A stretch of 64,000 nucleotides of DNA from Streptomyces musisoli. GTDB lineage: Bacteria; Actinomycetota; Actinomycetes; Streptomycetales; Streptomycetaceae. Location: contig NZ_JAERRH010000011.1 in the NCBI RefSeq assembly GCF_016741855.1, forward strand, positions 1 through 64,000, read 5' to 3'. The notes beneath the pieces were generated by a model. That model saw only the letters and a program-made list of their open reading frames with translations. It did no database searches and was not told the DNA's origin. The translations under genes and the position numbers were made by a program. This document shows positions 42,781 to 54,693 of this stretch, one piece after another; the first letter of the stretch is position 1; every line of letters begins with the position of its first letter.

Positions 42781-42842
42781 ACCCGCATCGCACCCGCACC
42801 GGCACCCGCTCACATCGGTGCGCGTACGCATCTGCGCCCACT

Positions 42843-42892
42843 CGTACCGGCCTGACCGGGCGCGGGCGCCCGCGCCCGGTCAGGCCGGTACG
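42843..42892 (-). terminator. 50-bp perfect palindrome spanning a stop codon
   Basis: Positions 42843-42867 and 42868-42892 are exact complements. The palindrome contains the TGA stop (42880-42882) and last codons of the 1439-aa protein gene. It forms a 25-bp stem and probably terminates that gene from inside the coding end. Confidence 0.8.
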
Positions 42893-45800
42893 CGGACGCC
42901 CGCCAGGTTCTCGATCATGCGGCGGGCGCTGGGGCCCACCACGGCGGCCCAGTCGCCGGGGGCGTCCGTCAGCCAGCGGGCCATGCACGCGGCGAAACCG
43001 GGCACGTGCCGGCCGAGGTCGACCAGACCGCGGTCGAAACGGGTGGCACCCTCGGGCGTGCGGACGAGGAGCAGCCCGGTGCGGTGGACCAGGCCACGGA
43101 CCTCGTCCTCCCGGCGGTGGCCGCCCCCGCTCCAGCCGCCGTCCTCGTCCCCGGCCCCTCCCCCGTCCCCCGGTGCCGCCACCGCGTGCAGGACGGCGTC
43201 CAGGACGGCCGGGTCCTGCTCCCGGGCGAGCAGGACCTCCAGCAGTTCGCGGCGCAGCGGGCGCGAGGCGGGCGTGCCGGCGGCGGCCAGGACGGTGGCG
43301 AGGGCCGCCCGGACCTGCTCCGGGCCGCCGTCGAGCAGGCCGGTGACGAGGGGCAGCAGGACCGGGCGGGCGGTGGGACCCTGTTCGAGGCGGCGGTCGA
43401 CATAGCCGGCGACATGCCCGGCGGTCTCGGGGCGCAGCCGCACCGCCTCCCGGACCAGGGCGGCGACCCGGAGGGCGAGGGCCGGGGTGGTGACCTCGGC
43501 GAGGGTGCGCAGGGCCGCTCCGGTCTCCGGGCCGCCCGCGTCCGGTGCGCGCAGCCGGGCCCGGAACGCCTCCAGGACCGGCTCCGCGTGCGTGGTCAGG
43601 GCCGGGACCAGGGCGTCCGGCGGGAACTGCGGGTCACCGTCGGCGAAGTGGCGCAGTGCGGTGGGCAGATACCGGTCGCGGGTGTGCGGGTCGCGGACCA
43701 GCAGCGCCAGGGCGCCGCCGTGCAGGGTGCAGTCGGCGGGGCGGGAGAGCAGGGCGAGGGCGGCGTAGCGCAGCAGCTCGCGGTCCGCGTCGGAGCGGAC
43801 GTACGGCGCCGCACGCAGCCCGAACGACACCGCCGCCACCCGGCGGGCGGGGCGTTCGTCGTGCGCCCAGCGGTCGACCGCCCGGCAGAGGGCCGACGGC
43901 TCCTCCTCGGCGAGAACGCCGAGCAGTTCGTCGGCGCGCTTGTGGGCGCAGGCCACCAGCACCTCGGTCAGTTCGTCCAGGGCGCCGTGCCGGTGGGTGT
44001 GCAGCAGCGCCTGCGCCGCGGTGGCCACGGTGGCGTGCGGGGTCGCCGGCAACGGCCGCTCGTCGGCGAACCAGTGGGTGAGCAGGGGCTGTACGACGAC
44101 CGGGGCGGCGGCGAGCAGTCCCGCGACGGCGTCCAGGTAGCGGTCACCCGCCGCGGGTGGTGCCGCGTCCGCCAGCACGAGCCGGCGCAGCAGGTCGAGG
44201 CGCTCGGTGTCGGTGACGGGCAGCGCCGTCCAGAAGGCGGGGCCGAACTCGGCCGGTACGGGCCGCCGGGCGCGGCGCCAGGCGACGACGCGGTCGGCGA
44301 GCAGGCGCAGCTCGCCGGTGTACGGCGTCGCGTCCGGGGCCTGGAGCAGGGTGCGGGCGAGCAGCCGGGCGGCCCACCAGGAGCCGGTGTCGTGGTCCAG
44401 GGCGTCGACCAACTCCTCGAGACGCAGGGCGAGTTGCCGGGTACCGTGCTGGCGGGCCAGGAGCAGCAGGGACTGTACGACGGGGCCGACGCGGTGGTGC
44501 GGCACCGGGACGGGGCGGTGGGTCTCGCCCGACTCGCCCGCGCGGTGCACCAAGGCGCGCAGCGCCTCGTCCAGGTCGAGGTGCATGCCCTGGATCCAGT
44601 CGGCCAGGTCCTCGTGGGCGAAGCGGTAACCGTCGCCGGCCGGCACGAGGAGGCCCTCGGCGAGGACGGCGGAGGCCCAGCCGGTACCGCCGCCGAGCCG
44701 GGCCGGGGCGGATCCCCAGGGGAACACCGCCTCGAACGACTCGCGGTCCAGTTCCCCCTGGCCCGGGCCGAGGCTGCGCCGGGCGGCCTCGTGCACCTGC
44801 CCGGCCACCCGCGCCGCGAGCCGTCGTACGGGCGTACCGCGCAGGCCGCCGGCGGCGGCGAGGCGGACCGCCACGCGCAGGCACATCAGGTCGAGGTGGG
44901 CGGCGAAGACGTCGTGCCGGTCGAGGGGCGCCGTGACCGGGGCGTCGGGAACGGCGGAGCGGACCTCGGACAGCAGCCGGAGGGTGAGCGGGTGCCGCGC
45001 GTCGCGTTCGGCGAGCACGCCGTCCGGGATCCCGTGCCGGGCCCGGGCGAGCCGCCCCTCGTCGACGGTGAGGTCACCGACCCGCACGCAGGAGGGCAGC
45101 GGACCGGCCGCCCCTGCCGGACCCGCGCCGCCGTCCGCCGGAATGTGGAGCAGCCCCTCCGGGAAGGCCCCTCCGGCGCGTTCCCAGTGTTCCTCCCGGC
45201 AGGCCACCACGAGGCGGGCGCCGGTCTCGCGCAGCCAGTCCGCCGTGCCCCGGGTCCACTCGGGCAGGCGGTGGGCGAGGACCGGGGGCATCTCCTCGGG
45301 GCCGTCGAGGAGGAGCAGCAGGGGGCGGCCCGCGCGGGCGGCGTGGCGGGCCAGGTGTTCGGGGGTGACGTCGCCGAGGTCCTCGGGCCGGACGGAGCGG
45401 GAGGCGGCGACGATCCGGGCGGCTCGCGCCAGGGTGCGGCGGGCGGCGTCGGCCACCGAGTCGTCGGCGTCCGTCAGATCGGCGCCGCGCAGCCACAGCG
45501 TGGGGGCGGGCCGCTCGCCCCGGGCGCGGCGGGCGGCGTGGGCCGCGAGTTCCGTCGTACGGCCGCTGCCCGGGGCGCCGACCAGGGCGAGCACGGGCCG
45601 GTCGCCGTCGGTGAAGGCGGCGAGTTCCCGGGCGATGCCGGCGCGTTCGACCGGCACGACGGCCTCCGGGGACACGGTGCCCGGACGGCCGGTGCCCAAA
45701 TGTCCGGTGCCGAAGTGGGTGGTGCCCGGATGCCCGCCGTCCACATGCTCAGTGCCCGGGTCCGCGGTGCCCGGATGACCGGTGCCCGGACAACGGGCGT

Positions 45801-47199
45801 CCGGATGCCCTGTGCCCAGGTCCGCGGTGCCTGGGTGACCGGCGTCCGGATGACCGGCGTCCGGATGACCGGCGTCCGGATGCCCCGTTCCCGGCTGCCC
45901 GCCGTCCACATGCTCAGTGCCCGGATTCGCGGTGCCCGGATGACCGGTGTCCGGGTGCCCGGTGCCCGGGTCGGTGGTGGCCGGGTACGCGGTGAGGGCT
46001 CCCGGCGGTCCGTCCTGGCCCACCGAGGTGGTGGTCAGCTGGAGGATGCCGGCGAGGTTGAGGTCGGCGCCGTAGCCGGGCACGGTGGCCGCGTTGCGGG
46101 CGAGCAGGGCCGCGAGGGCGCCGTCGGCGGGCCGCAGCGGGACCGCGAAGCCCGCGTCGCGCTCGGCGGTGTGCAGGGCGGTGCCGAGGACGCCGACGAC
46201 AGCGCCGGTGCGGGCGTCGAGCACCGGTCCGCCGGCCGCGCCCCCGCCGAGCCGGAGCGCGTCCCGGCCTGCTGTGCCGATGGCCAGCTCCAGCACGTCG
46301 TCCAGCAGGTGGAAGCGGTCCGTGGCGGTGTACGTCACCTGCGTGGCGGCCAGCACCCGCGCCTCGCGCCAGCAGCCGGCGACGACCCGGACGTAGGTGC
46401 CGGCGTCGATGCGTTCCCGCACGGTCAGCGGCAGCGGCTCCACGTCGAGGCCCTCGGTGCGCACGAGGGCGAGGTCCAGCTCGGGCAGCGGGGTGACGGC
46501 GTCGGCGCCGACCACGCAGGTGCGGTCGCCTGCGGCGTGCAGCACCAGCCGGGGCAGGCCGTCGACGGTCTCGTGGCTGGTGAGCAGGGTGCCCTCGTGG
46601 TCGGCGAGGAAGCCGAGGCCGCGTGGGCGGCCGGCCAGGTCGCGGATGCGGACGAGGGCGGCGTCGACGCGACCGGTGTCCACGGCGCCGGAGCCGCCCG
46701 GGCCCTCGGTGGTGTCATGGACCGCCTCGTCGGCGCCCACGCCCCCGTGCGCACCCGGTACGCCACCCATACCCGGTCCCCCGTGCACCTCCGGCCCGCC
46801 GCAGACACCCGGTCCGCGGCACGCACCCGGCTCACCGGCCGCACCCGGTACGCCACCCATACCCGGTCCCCCGTGCACCTCCGGCCCGCCGCAGACACCC
46901 GGTCCGCCGCACGCACCCGGTTCACCGGCCGCACCCGGTACGCGGCTCGTACCCGGTTCACCGGCCGCAGCCGGTACGCCACACGCGCCCACTCCTCCGC
47001 GCGCGCCCGGTCCGCCGTATGTGCCTTCGCCGTACACGCTCTCCCCGAACGCGCGGTCGTCCGCCGCGTGGCTCTCCGCCGCGCGTTCCTGCGCCCGGTG
47101 ACCGCCCGCGCGACGAGCGTGAGCGGAGCGACTCGGCTGCCCCGCCTCGTCCCGCTGATCCCGGCGCCCGCCTCCGGTGCGCGGGCCCCGTCCCACCAT
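42880..47199 (-). CDS. Trypsin-fold (inactivated) and NTPase-like giant protein
   Basis: This 1439-aa protein opens with a Gly/Pro/Cys-rich region (about 60-160, two 30-residue repeats). Residues about 175-380 follow a trypsin-like plan. The His region is LLTSHETV and the Asp region is LDLALVR, but the nucleophile motif GNSGGP reads GAAGGP with Ala322, so proteolysis is unlikely. A low-complexity linker of five-residue units (GHPDA, GHPGT; about 405-495) leads to a P-loop GAPGSGRT (about 541-548, Arg in place of Lys) and a Walker B-like LLLLLDGPEE. The last 850 residues look like all-helical repeats. This STAND-like plan is known in signalling and defence proteins. The ATG at 47199 has GGGAGG upstream. 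Confidence 0.75.
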   Translation of the reverse strand: MVGRGPRTGGGRRDQRDEAGQPSRSAHARRAGGHRAQERAAESHAADDRAFGESVYGEGTYGGPGARGGVGACGVPAAAGEPGTSRVPGAAGEPGACGGPGVCGGPEVHGGPGMGGVPGAAGEPGACRGPGVCGGPEVHGGPGMGGVPGAHGGVGADEAVHDTTEGPGGSGAVDTGRVDAALVRIRDLAGRPRGLGFLADHEGTLLTSHETVDGLPRLVLHAAGDRTCVVGADAVTPLPELDLALVRTEGLDVEPLPLTVRERIDAGTYVRVVAGCWREARVLAATQVTYTATDRFHLLDDVLELAIGTAGRDALRLGGGAAGGPVLDARTGAVVGVLGTALHTAERDAGFAVPLRPADGALAALLARNAATVPGYGADLNLAGILQLTTTSVGQDGPPGALTAYPATTDPGTGHPDTGHPGTANPGTEHVDGGQPGTGHPDAGHPDAGHPDAGHPGTADLGTGHPDARCPGTGHPGTADPGTEHVDGGHPGTTHFGTGHLGTGRPGTVSPEAVVPVERAGIARELAAFTDGDRPVLALVGAPGSGRTTELAAHAARRARGERPAPTLWLRGADLTDADDSVADAARRTLARAARIVAASRSVRPEDLGDVTPEHLARHAARAGRPLLLLLDGPEEMPPVLAHRLPEWTRGTADWLRETGARLVVACREEHWERAGGAFPEGLLHIPADGGAGPAGAAGPLPSCVRVGDLTVDEGRLARARHGIPDGVLAERDARHPLTLRLLSEVRSAVPDAPVTAPLDRHDVFAAHLDLMCLRVAVRLAAAGGLRGTPVRRLAARVAGQVHEAARRSLGPGQGELDRESFEAVFPWGSAPARLGGGTGWASAVLAEGLLVPAGDGYRFAHEDLADWIQGMHLDLDEALRALVHRAGESGETHRPVPVPHHRVGPVVQSLLLLARQHGTRQLALRLEELVDALDHDTGSWWAARLLARTLLQAPDATPYTGELRLLADRVVAWRRARRPVPAEFGPAFWTALPVTDTERLDLLRRLVLADAAPPAAGDRYLDAVAGLLAAAPVVVQPLLTHWFADERPLPATPHATVATAAQALLHTHRHGALDELTEVLVACAHKRADELLGVLAEEEPSALCRAVDRWAHDERPARRVAAVSFGLRAAPYVRSDADRELLRYAALALLSRPADCTLHGGALALLVRDPHTRDRYLPTALRHFADGDPQFPPDALVPALTTHAEPVLEAFRARLRAPDAGGPETGAALRTLAEVTTPALALRVAALVREAVRLRPETAGHVAGYVDRRLEQGPTARPVLLPLVTGLLDGGPEQVRAALATVLAAAGTPASRPLRRELLEVLLAREQDPAVLDAVLHAVAAPGDGGGAGDEDGGWSGGGHRREDEVRGLVHRTGLLLVRTPEGATRFDRGLVDLGRHVPGFAACMARWLTDAPGDWAAVVGPSARRMIENLAGVRVPA
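45675..45975 (-). repeat. 15-bp coding repeat array in the linker
   Basis: About twenty consecutive five-codon units encode GHPDA or GHPGT variants, with a longer duplicated block (GTEHVDGG) at both ends. It links the trypsin-like and NTPase-like domains. Confidence 0.75.
46751..46930 (-). repeat. Duplicated 90-bp coding unit
   Basis: Copies at 46751-46840 and 46841-46930 differ at only a few bases, and a partial third copy follows. Each encodes 30 residues with the pattern GPGVCGGPEVHGGPGMGG, adding cysteines that are rare in Streptomyces disordered regions. Confidence 0.85.
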
Positions 47200-47384
47200 G
47201 GCCGTACCTCCCCGCCCGTCCCCGTGCCCTGCCTGTGACGGTAGGCGCGTGATGATCGGCGGGACAGATCGCGCGGTGAACGCGCCCCCTTCCGCTCCCC
47301 TGGTTCACTCCGAGCGCCCGTCCAGTCGGGTGAATAGGCGCGGGCTGCTGGATAACCCTAGGGGTGGGGGAACCGAGGGGGGAT

Positions 47385-47431
47385 CGTGGAGCGGCGGCCG
47401 AGCCGACCCCGTGGCCGGCCGCCGCTCCACG
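47385..47431 (-). terminator. Terminator of truB
   Basis: A perfect 16-bp inverted repeat (CGTGGAGCGGCGGCCG / CGGCCGCCGCTCCACG) has a 15-nt loop, 48 bp past the truB stop. It isolates the large NTPase-like gene from the infB-truB operon. The remainder of 47200-47479 should contain that gene's promoter; I see no clear one. Confidence 0.75.
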
Positions 47432-47479
47432 GCAGACGGTCCCGGGGGCCGGCCCGAACGAGGCCCCTTGCCGAGCGGA

Positions 47480-48385
47480 TCAGCCGAAGACGGCCAGGCT
47501 CTTCGCCTTGCCCCGGTGCTCCTCGACGAGCGCGAGGAAACGGCCCTCGGGGTCGAAGACGGCCACGGGACCGGCGCCCGCGTACTCGTCCGGCATCTCC
47601 AGCCGGACGCCGTTCAGCAGCAGCCGGGCCCGCTTGGCGTCGACCCGCCAGCTCCGGAAGGCCGCCGACGCGGCGTCGGCGATCGGCATCACGGTCAGCT
47701 CCTGCTGGAGCTGGTCCAGCGTCTTCGCCGCATCCAGCTTGTAGGGGCCGACCCGGGTGCGCCGCAGGGCGGTGAGGTGGCCGCCGACGCCGAGGTCGGC
47801 GCCCAGGTCACGGGCGAGGGCGCGGATGTAGGTGCCGGAGGAGCAGACCACCGACACCACCAGGTCGAGCACGGCGGTGCCGTCCTCGGCGACGGCGTCC
47901 CGGACGTCGTACACGGTGAAGGACGCGACGGTCACCGGCCGGGCGGGGATCTCGAAGTCCTCGCCCTCCCGGGCCCGCTTGTAGGACCGTACGCCGTCGA
48001 TCTTGATGGCGCTGACCTTGGACGGCACCTGCATGATGTCGCCGCTGAGCTTGGCGATGCCGGCGTCGATGGCGTCGCGGGTCACCTTGGAGGCGTCGGT
48101 GGACGAGGTGATCTCGCCCTCGGCGTCGTCGGTGACGGTGTTCTGGCCCAGGCGGACGGTGCCCAGGTACTCCTTCTCGGTGAGCGCGAGGTGCCCGAGG
48201 AGCTTGGTGGCGCGCTCGACCCCGAGGACCAGGACACCGGTCGCCATCGGGTCGAGGGTGCCGGCGTGGCCGACGCGGCGGGTCCTCGCGATCCCCCGCA
48301 TCTTGGCGACCACGTCGTGCGAAGTGAAGCCCGACGGCTTGTCGACGATGACGAGGCCGTCGGGCGTGGTGTGCTTCTGGGTCAT
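47480..48385 (-). CDS. truB: tRNA pseudouridine-55 synthase
   Basis: This 301-aa TruB makes the universal pseudouridine in the T-loop of tRNA. The catalytic Asp45 lies in GHAGTLDPMATG, KPSGFTSHD is the conserved motif I, and VVCSSGTYIRALARDLG is motif III. A C-terminal PUA-like part is present. The start overlaps the rbfA stop by four bases (ATGA). Confidence 0.96.
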   Translation of the reverse strand: MTQKHTTPDGLVIVDKPSGFTSHDVVAKMRGIARTRRVGHAGTLDPMATGVLVLGVERATKLLGHLALTEKEYLGTVRLGQNTVTDDAEGEITSSTDASKVTRDAIDAGIAKLSGDIMQVPSKVSAIKIDGVRSYKRAREGEDFEIPARPVTVASFTVYDVRDAVAEDGTAVLDLVVSVVCSSGTYIRALARDLGADLGVGGHLTALRRTRVGPYKLDAAKTLDQLQQELTVMPIADAASAAFRSWRVDAKRARLLLNGVRLEMPDEYAGAGPVAVFDPEGRFLALVEEHRGKAKSLAVFG

Positions 48386-48840
48386 TCCGCGACGTCGCCG
48401 TCCGTGTCGGTCTCGTCGTCCGCCGGCTTCCGGTAGGGGTCGGCGCCGCCCGCGTACGAGGCGCCCGTGGCCGCCTCGCGGACCTTCTCGTCGGACTGCC
48501 GGGCCTTGTCGAGGAGGTCCTCGATGGTCCGGGCGGTGTCCGGCAGGGCGTCCGCGACGAAGGTCAGCGTCGGAGTGAACTTCACCCCGGCCGCGCGGCC
48601 CACCTCGGAGCGCAGGACGCCCTTGGCGCTCTCCAGGCCCGCGGCGGCGGCCTGCCGCTCCTCCTCGTCGCCGTAGACCGTGTAGAAGACGGTCGCCTCC
48701 CGCAGGTCACCCGTGACCCGGGTGTCCGTGATGGTGACGTGCGAGCCGAGCCGCGGGTCCTTGATCCCGCGCTGCAGCTTCTGGGCCACCACCTCCCGGA
48801 TGAGGTCCGCCAGCCTTTTCGCCCGCGCGTTGTCGGCCAC
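48382..48840 (-). CDS. rbfA: Ribosome-binding factor A
   Basis: This 152-aa RbfA is a KH-type factor for late 30S maturation and cold adaptation. Conserved parts are RLADLIREVVAQKLQRGIKDPRLG and FYTVYGDEEERQ; the acidic C-terminal tail is common in actinobacteria. The GTG at 48840 (VADNARAKRL) has GGGAG upstream; the longer frame lacks support. It is between DUF503 and truB. Confidence 0.95.
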   Translation of the reverse strand: MADNARAKRLADLIREVVAQKLQRGIKDPRLGSHVTITDTRVTGDLREATVFYTVYGDEEERQAAAAGLESAKGVLRSEVGRAAGVKFTPTLTFVADALPDTARTIEDLLDKARQSDEKVREAATGASYAGGADPYRKPADDETDTDGDVAE

Positions 48841-48880
48841 TGGTCCGTCTCCCGTTCTTTCTCTTGCTTGCGTTCTGTGG

Positions 48881-49174
48881 TCAGTCGTCGTCGCCGTGGA
48901 AACGCCGTCGTACGGACAGCAGTTCCACCTCGGGGCGGCCGGCGACCAGCCGCTCACACCGGTCCAGTACGTCGGTGATGTGCGCCGCGTCGCCGGAGAC
49001 CATGGCGAGGCCGATGATCGCCCGCCGGTGGAGGTCCACGTGGTCCACCTCGGCCGCGCTCACCGCGTACTTCCGCTGGAGTTCGGCGACGATCGGGCGG
49101 ACGACGGAGCGCTTCTCCTTCAGCGAGTGGACGTCGCCGAGGAGGAGGTCGAAGGACAGAGTCCCCACGTACAT
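48881..49174 (-). CDS. DUF503 (YlxP-like) protein
   Basis: This 97-aa protein of the DUF503 family is usually encoded between infB and rbfA, as here. The family core LSFDLLLGDVHSLKEKRSVV opens the protein, and the C-terminus has the ELLSVRRRF strand. Homologues are thought to be small ribosome-associated proteins, but the role is not settled. It begins with ATG and follows infB after a strong hairpin. Confidence 0.9.
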   Translation of the reverse strand: MYVGTLSFDLLLGDVHSLKEKRSVVRPIVAELQRKYAVSAAEVDHVDLHRRAIIGLAMVSGDAAHITDVLDRCERLVAGRPEVELLSVRRRFHGDDD

Positions 49175-49326
49175 GTGTGTAACCGGTTCACCCGCCGGTA
49201 CGGGATCGATGGCCCCGGATCCGTGTGGCCGGGGACATCAAGAACCGTACAACGAAGCGGCCCGCGCGATCGACGGATATTACGCTCCGTGGCCCGTGTG
49301 CACGGGCCGCGAAGGGGCCGCAAACG

Positions 49327-49370
49327 CCGTGCCGGCCGACGGGACCGAAGAGTCCCGTCGGCCGGCACGG
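49327..49370 (-). terminator. Terminator/attenuator after infB
   Basis: A perfect 19-bp inverted repeat (CCGTGCCGGCCGACGGGAC and its complement) has a 6-nt loop, 10 bp beyond the infB stop. It would reduce read-through into DUF503-rbfA-truB, which therefore probably has a promoter in 49175-49326. Confidence 0.8.
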
Positions 49371-49380
49371 ACCGTAGGCG

Positions 49381-52446
<3,066 letters not shown>

Positions 52447-52591
52447 TTCGCTCCTTTGAGGTCCGGGTTGAAGCCGGACCGTCGTTAGTTCATGGGCGTA
52501 CTCATCGCGTACTCATCGAGTGCTCATCGCAATCTCGACCTGCTTTCGACTCGCGAGGTACCAGGCCGCACGGGGTTCCGTACGGCATGTC

Positions 52592-52888
52592 TTACGGCGT
52601 TGCCTGCTCGACAACTGTTGTCTGCTCGACGTATCGACGCAACGCCTTTGTGTCGAGCGCTCCCGGGGCGCGCAGTGCCCGCGAGAACGCCCGGCGGCGT
52701 ACCGCCTGGTCGAGACAGACCAGGGCGGGGTGTACATAGGCACCCCGGCCGGGCAGCGCACCGCGAGGATCGGGGGCGCACGCGTCCTCGATCTTCACGA
52801 TCCGCAGGAGATCGTCCTTGGCCGCCCGCTCCCGGCACCCCACACAGGTGCGTTCAGGGCATGCTCGGGTGTGCGTCCGGCCAGACAC
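52592..52888 (-). CDS. YlxR-family RNA-binding protein
   Basis: This 98-aa DUF448/YlxR protein is encoded between nusA and infB, its standard place. CVGCRERAAKDDLLR and the GRGAYVHP motif define the family. YlxR homologues bind nucleic acid and have been linked to transcription or RNase P regulation. The GTG at 52888 opens the frame. Confidence 0.93.
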   Translation of the reverse strand: MSGRTHTRACPERTCVGCRERAAKDDLLRIVKIEDACAPDPRGALPGRGAYVHPALVCLDQAVRRRAFSRALRAPGALDTKALRRYVEQTTVVEQATP

Positions 52889-52978
52889 GGATAAGTCTAC
52901 CTCCCCGTACCGACCTCACCCCTTTGGGGCAAGAATCGAACGGCTGTTGTCGTGATCTCAGCGGCGAACGGCTCGGAA

Positions 52979-53965
52979 CTATTCCCCGGCCTGCTCGGTG
53001 TCGGGCCGGATGTCGATCCGCCAGCCGGTGAGCCGGGCGGCGAGGCGGGCGTTCTGGCCCTCCTTGCCGATCGCCAGCGACAGCTGGTAGTCCGGCACGG
53101 TCACCCGTGCGGAGCGGGCGGCCATGTCGACGACTTCCACCTTGCTCACCCGAGCGGGTGACAGGGCGTTCGCGACCATCTCGGCCGGATCATCCGACCA
53201 GTCGACGATGTCGATCTTCTCGCCGTTCAGTTCGCCCATCACGTTGCGCACCCGGCCGCCCATGGGGCCGATGCAGGCGCCCTTGGCGTTCAGGCCCGAA
53301 CGGGTGGACCGCACGGCGATCTTCGTACGGTGACCGGCCTCACGGGCGATCGCCGCGATCTCCACCGAGCCGTCGGCGATCTCCGGCACCTCCAGGGCGA
53401 AGAGCTTCTTCACCAGGTTGGGGTGCGTACGGGAGAGGGTCACGGAGGGGCCGCGGACGCCCTTGGCCACGCGGACGACGTACGAGCGCAGCCGCATGCC
53501 GTGCGGGTAGGTCTCGCCGGGGACCTGCTCCTGCACCGGCAGGATGGCCTCCAGCTTGCCGATGTCCACGAGCACGTTCTTCGGGTCGCGGCCCTGCTGG
53601 ACCACGCCGGTGACGATGTCGCCCTCGCGGCCTGCGTACTCGCCGAGCGTCGCGTCGTCCTCGGCGTCGCGCAGCCGCTGGAGGATCACCTGCTTGGCGG
53701 TGGTGGCGGCGATCCGGCCGAAGCCGGACGGGGTGTCGTCGAACTCGCGGACCTCCTGGCCCTCCTCGAGGTCCTCCGGGTCCTCCTTCGCCCACACGGT
53801 CACATGCCCGGTCTCCCGGTTGAGCTCCACGCGCGCGTGTCGGCGGCTTCCCTCGGTGCGGTGGTAGGCGATGAGGAGGGCCGACTCGATCGCCTCGACC
53901 AGCAGGTCGAAGGAGATCTCCTTCTCCCTGACCAAGCCCCGCAGGGCGCTCATGTCGATGTCCAC
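52979..53965 (-). CDS. nusA: Transcription termination/antitermination protein NusA
   Basis: This 328-aa actinobacterial NusA lacks the C-terminal acidic repeats of E. coli. An N-terminal RNA polymerase-binding domain is followed by S1 (GDIVTGVVQQGRDPKNVLVD) and two KH domains (VGMGGRVRNVM-like IGPMGGRVRNVM and LAIGKEGQNARLAARL). GTG at 53965 has GGAGGAGG seven bases upstream. It follows rimP at 2 bp. Confidence 0.96.
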   Translation of the reverse strand: MDIDMSALRGLVREKEISFDLLVEAIESALLIAYHRTEGSRRHARVELNRETGHVTVWAKEDPEDLEEGQEVREFDDTPSGFGRIAATTAKQVILQRLRDAEDDATLGEYAGREGDIVTGVVQQGRDPKNVLVDIGKLEAILPVQEQVPGETYPHGMRLRSYVVRVAKGVRGPSVTLSRTHPNLVKKLFALEVPEIADGSVEIAAIAREAGHRTKIAVRSTRSGLNAKGACIGPMGGRVRNVMGELNGEKIDIVDWSDDPAEMVANALSPARVSKVEVVDMAARSARVTVPDYQLSLAIGKEGQNARLAARLTGWRIDIRPDTEQAGE

Positions 53966-53967
53966 GG

Positions 53968-54477
53968 CTACGCCTCCTCCTCTTCCTTCATGTCCTTCTT
54001 GTCCTTGCGGTTGAACTCGACCTGCACGCGCGCCCTGTCGATCTCCGGGAAGCCGAGTCTGCGGGCGGTGGCCTTGCGGCCCTTCACCCCGGGAACCTCG
54101 ACCTCGAGGCCGTCCTCGTCGACCTTCAGGATCCTGGCGACCAGCTCGCCGCCCTCGGTCAGCTGGAACTTCACGAGGCGGTCGGTGGCACGCACATAGT
54201 GGCGGTGCTCGGTGAGGAGGCGCTCGGCGCCGGGGGTTCCGACCTCCAGGTCGTAGGCCGCGTCACCCATCGCGTTGGTCTCGTCGAGCTTCGCCGAGAG
54301 CGCACGGCTCACATCGGCGATGGCGTCCAGATCCGCACCGGTGTCGGAGTCGACGACCACACGCAGCACCCGCTTGCGTCCTACGGAGTCCACGGCGATC
54401 TCTTCGAGATCCAGCCCCTGGGAGGTGACGAGCGGTTCCAGCAGCTCTCGCAGCCTCTCGCTCTGGGTGGTGCTCAT
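53968..54477 (-). CDS. rimP: Ribosome maturation factor RimP
   Basis: This 169-aa RimP helps 30S assembly. The two-domain fold shows GLDLEEIAVDSVGRKRVLRVVVD and the YDLEVGTPGAERLL motif. A Lys/Glu-rich tail ends the protein. The ATG at 54477 with GAGGAG is chosen. It heads the rimP-nusA-ylxR-infB operon and is divergent from a lipoprotein gene. Confidence 0.95.
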   Translation of the reverse strand: MSTTQSERLRELLEPLVTSQGLDLEEIAVDSVGRKRVLRVVVDSDTGADLDAIADVSRALSAKLDETNAMGDAAYDLEVGTPGAERLLTEHRHYVRATDRLVKFQLTEGGELVARILKVDEDGLEVEVPGVKGRKATARRLGFPEIDRARVQVEFNRKDKKDMKEEEEA

Positions 54478-54693
54478 CCGGGTGACTCCTCGGCCGCGTG
54501 TGCTGTTGTGGGATGGGTCGCGTGTCTGGTCAAAGGGTATCCGGTCGCGGGGACTGATGCCGTCCACCCGTGGCCGGGCGGTGCCGGTGAGTGGTGGGCA
54601 CGGGGCACGCGGGTACGGTGATCACGGGTGTGCCGCCCGCCGGCTGTACCGCCTTCGCCGTTCCCTTCGTACGAGTTCCCGAGGACGTCTGCA

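Noticed and set aside
42531..42879. FMN riboswitch ahead of ribF
   Set aside because: I could not see the conserved FMN-aptamer segments; the gap holds short tandem repeats and a simple promoter candidate instead.
43006..47238. A 1410-codon open frame on the plus strand opposite the trypsin/NTPase gene
   Set aside because: It is a frame shadow of GC-rich codons; its translation is low-complexity Gly/Arg/Val/Glu without domains, while the minus strand has clear motifs and a ribosome site.
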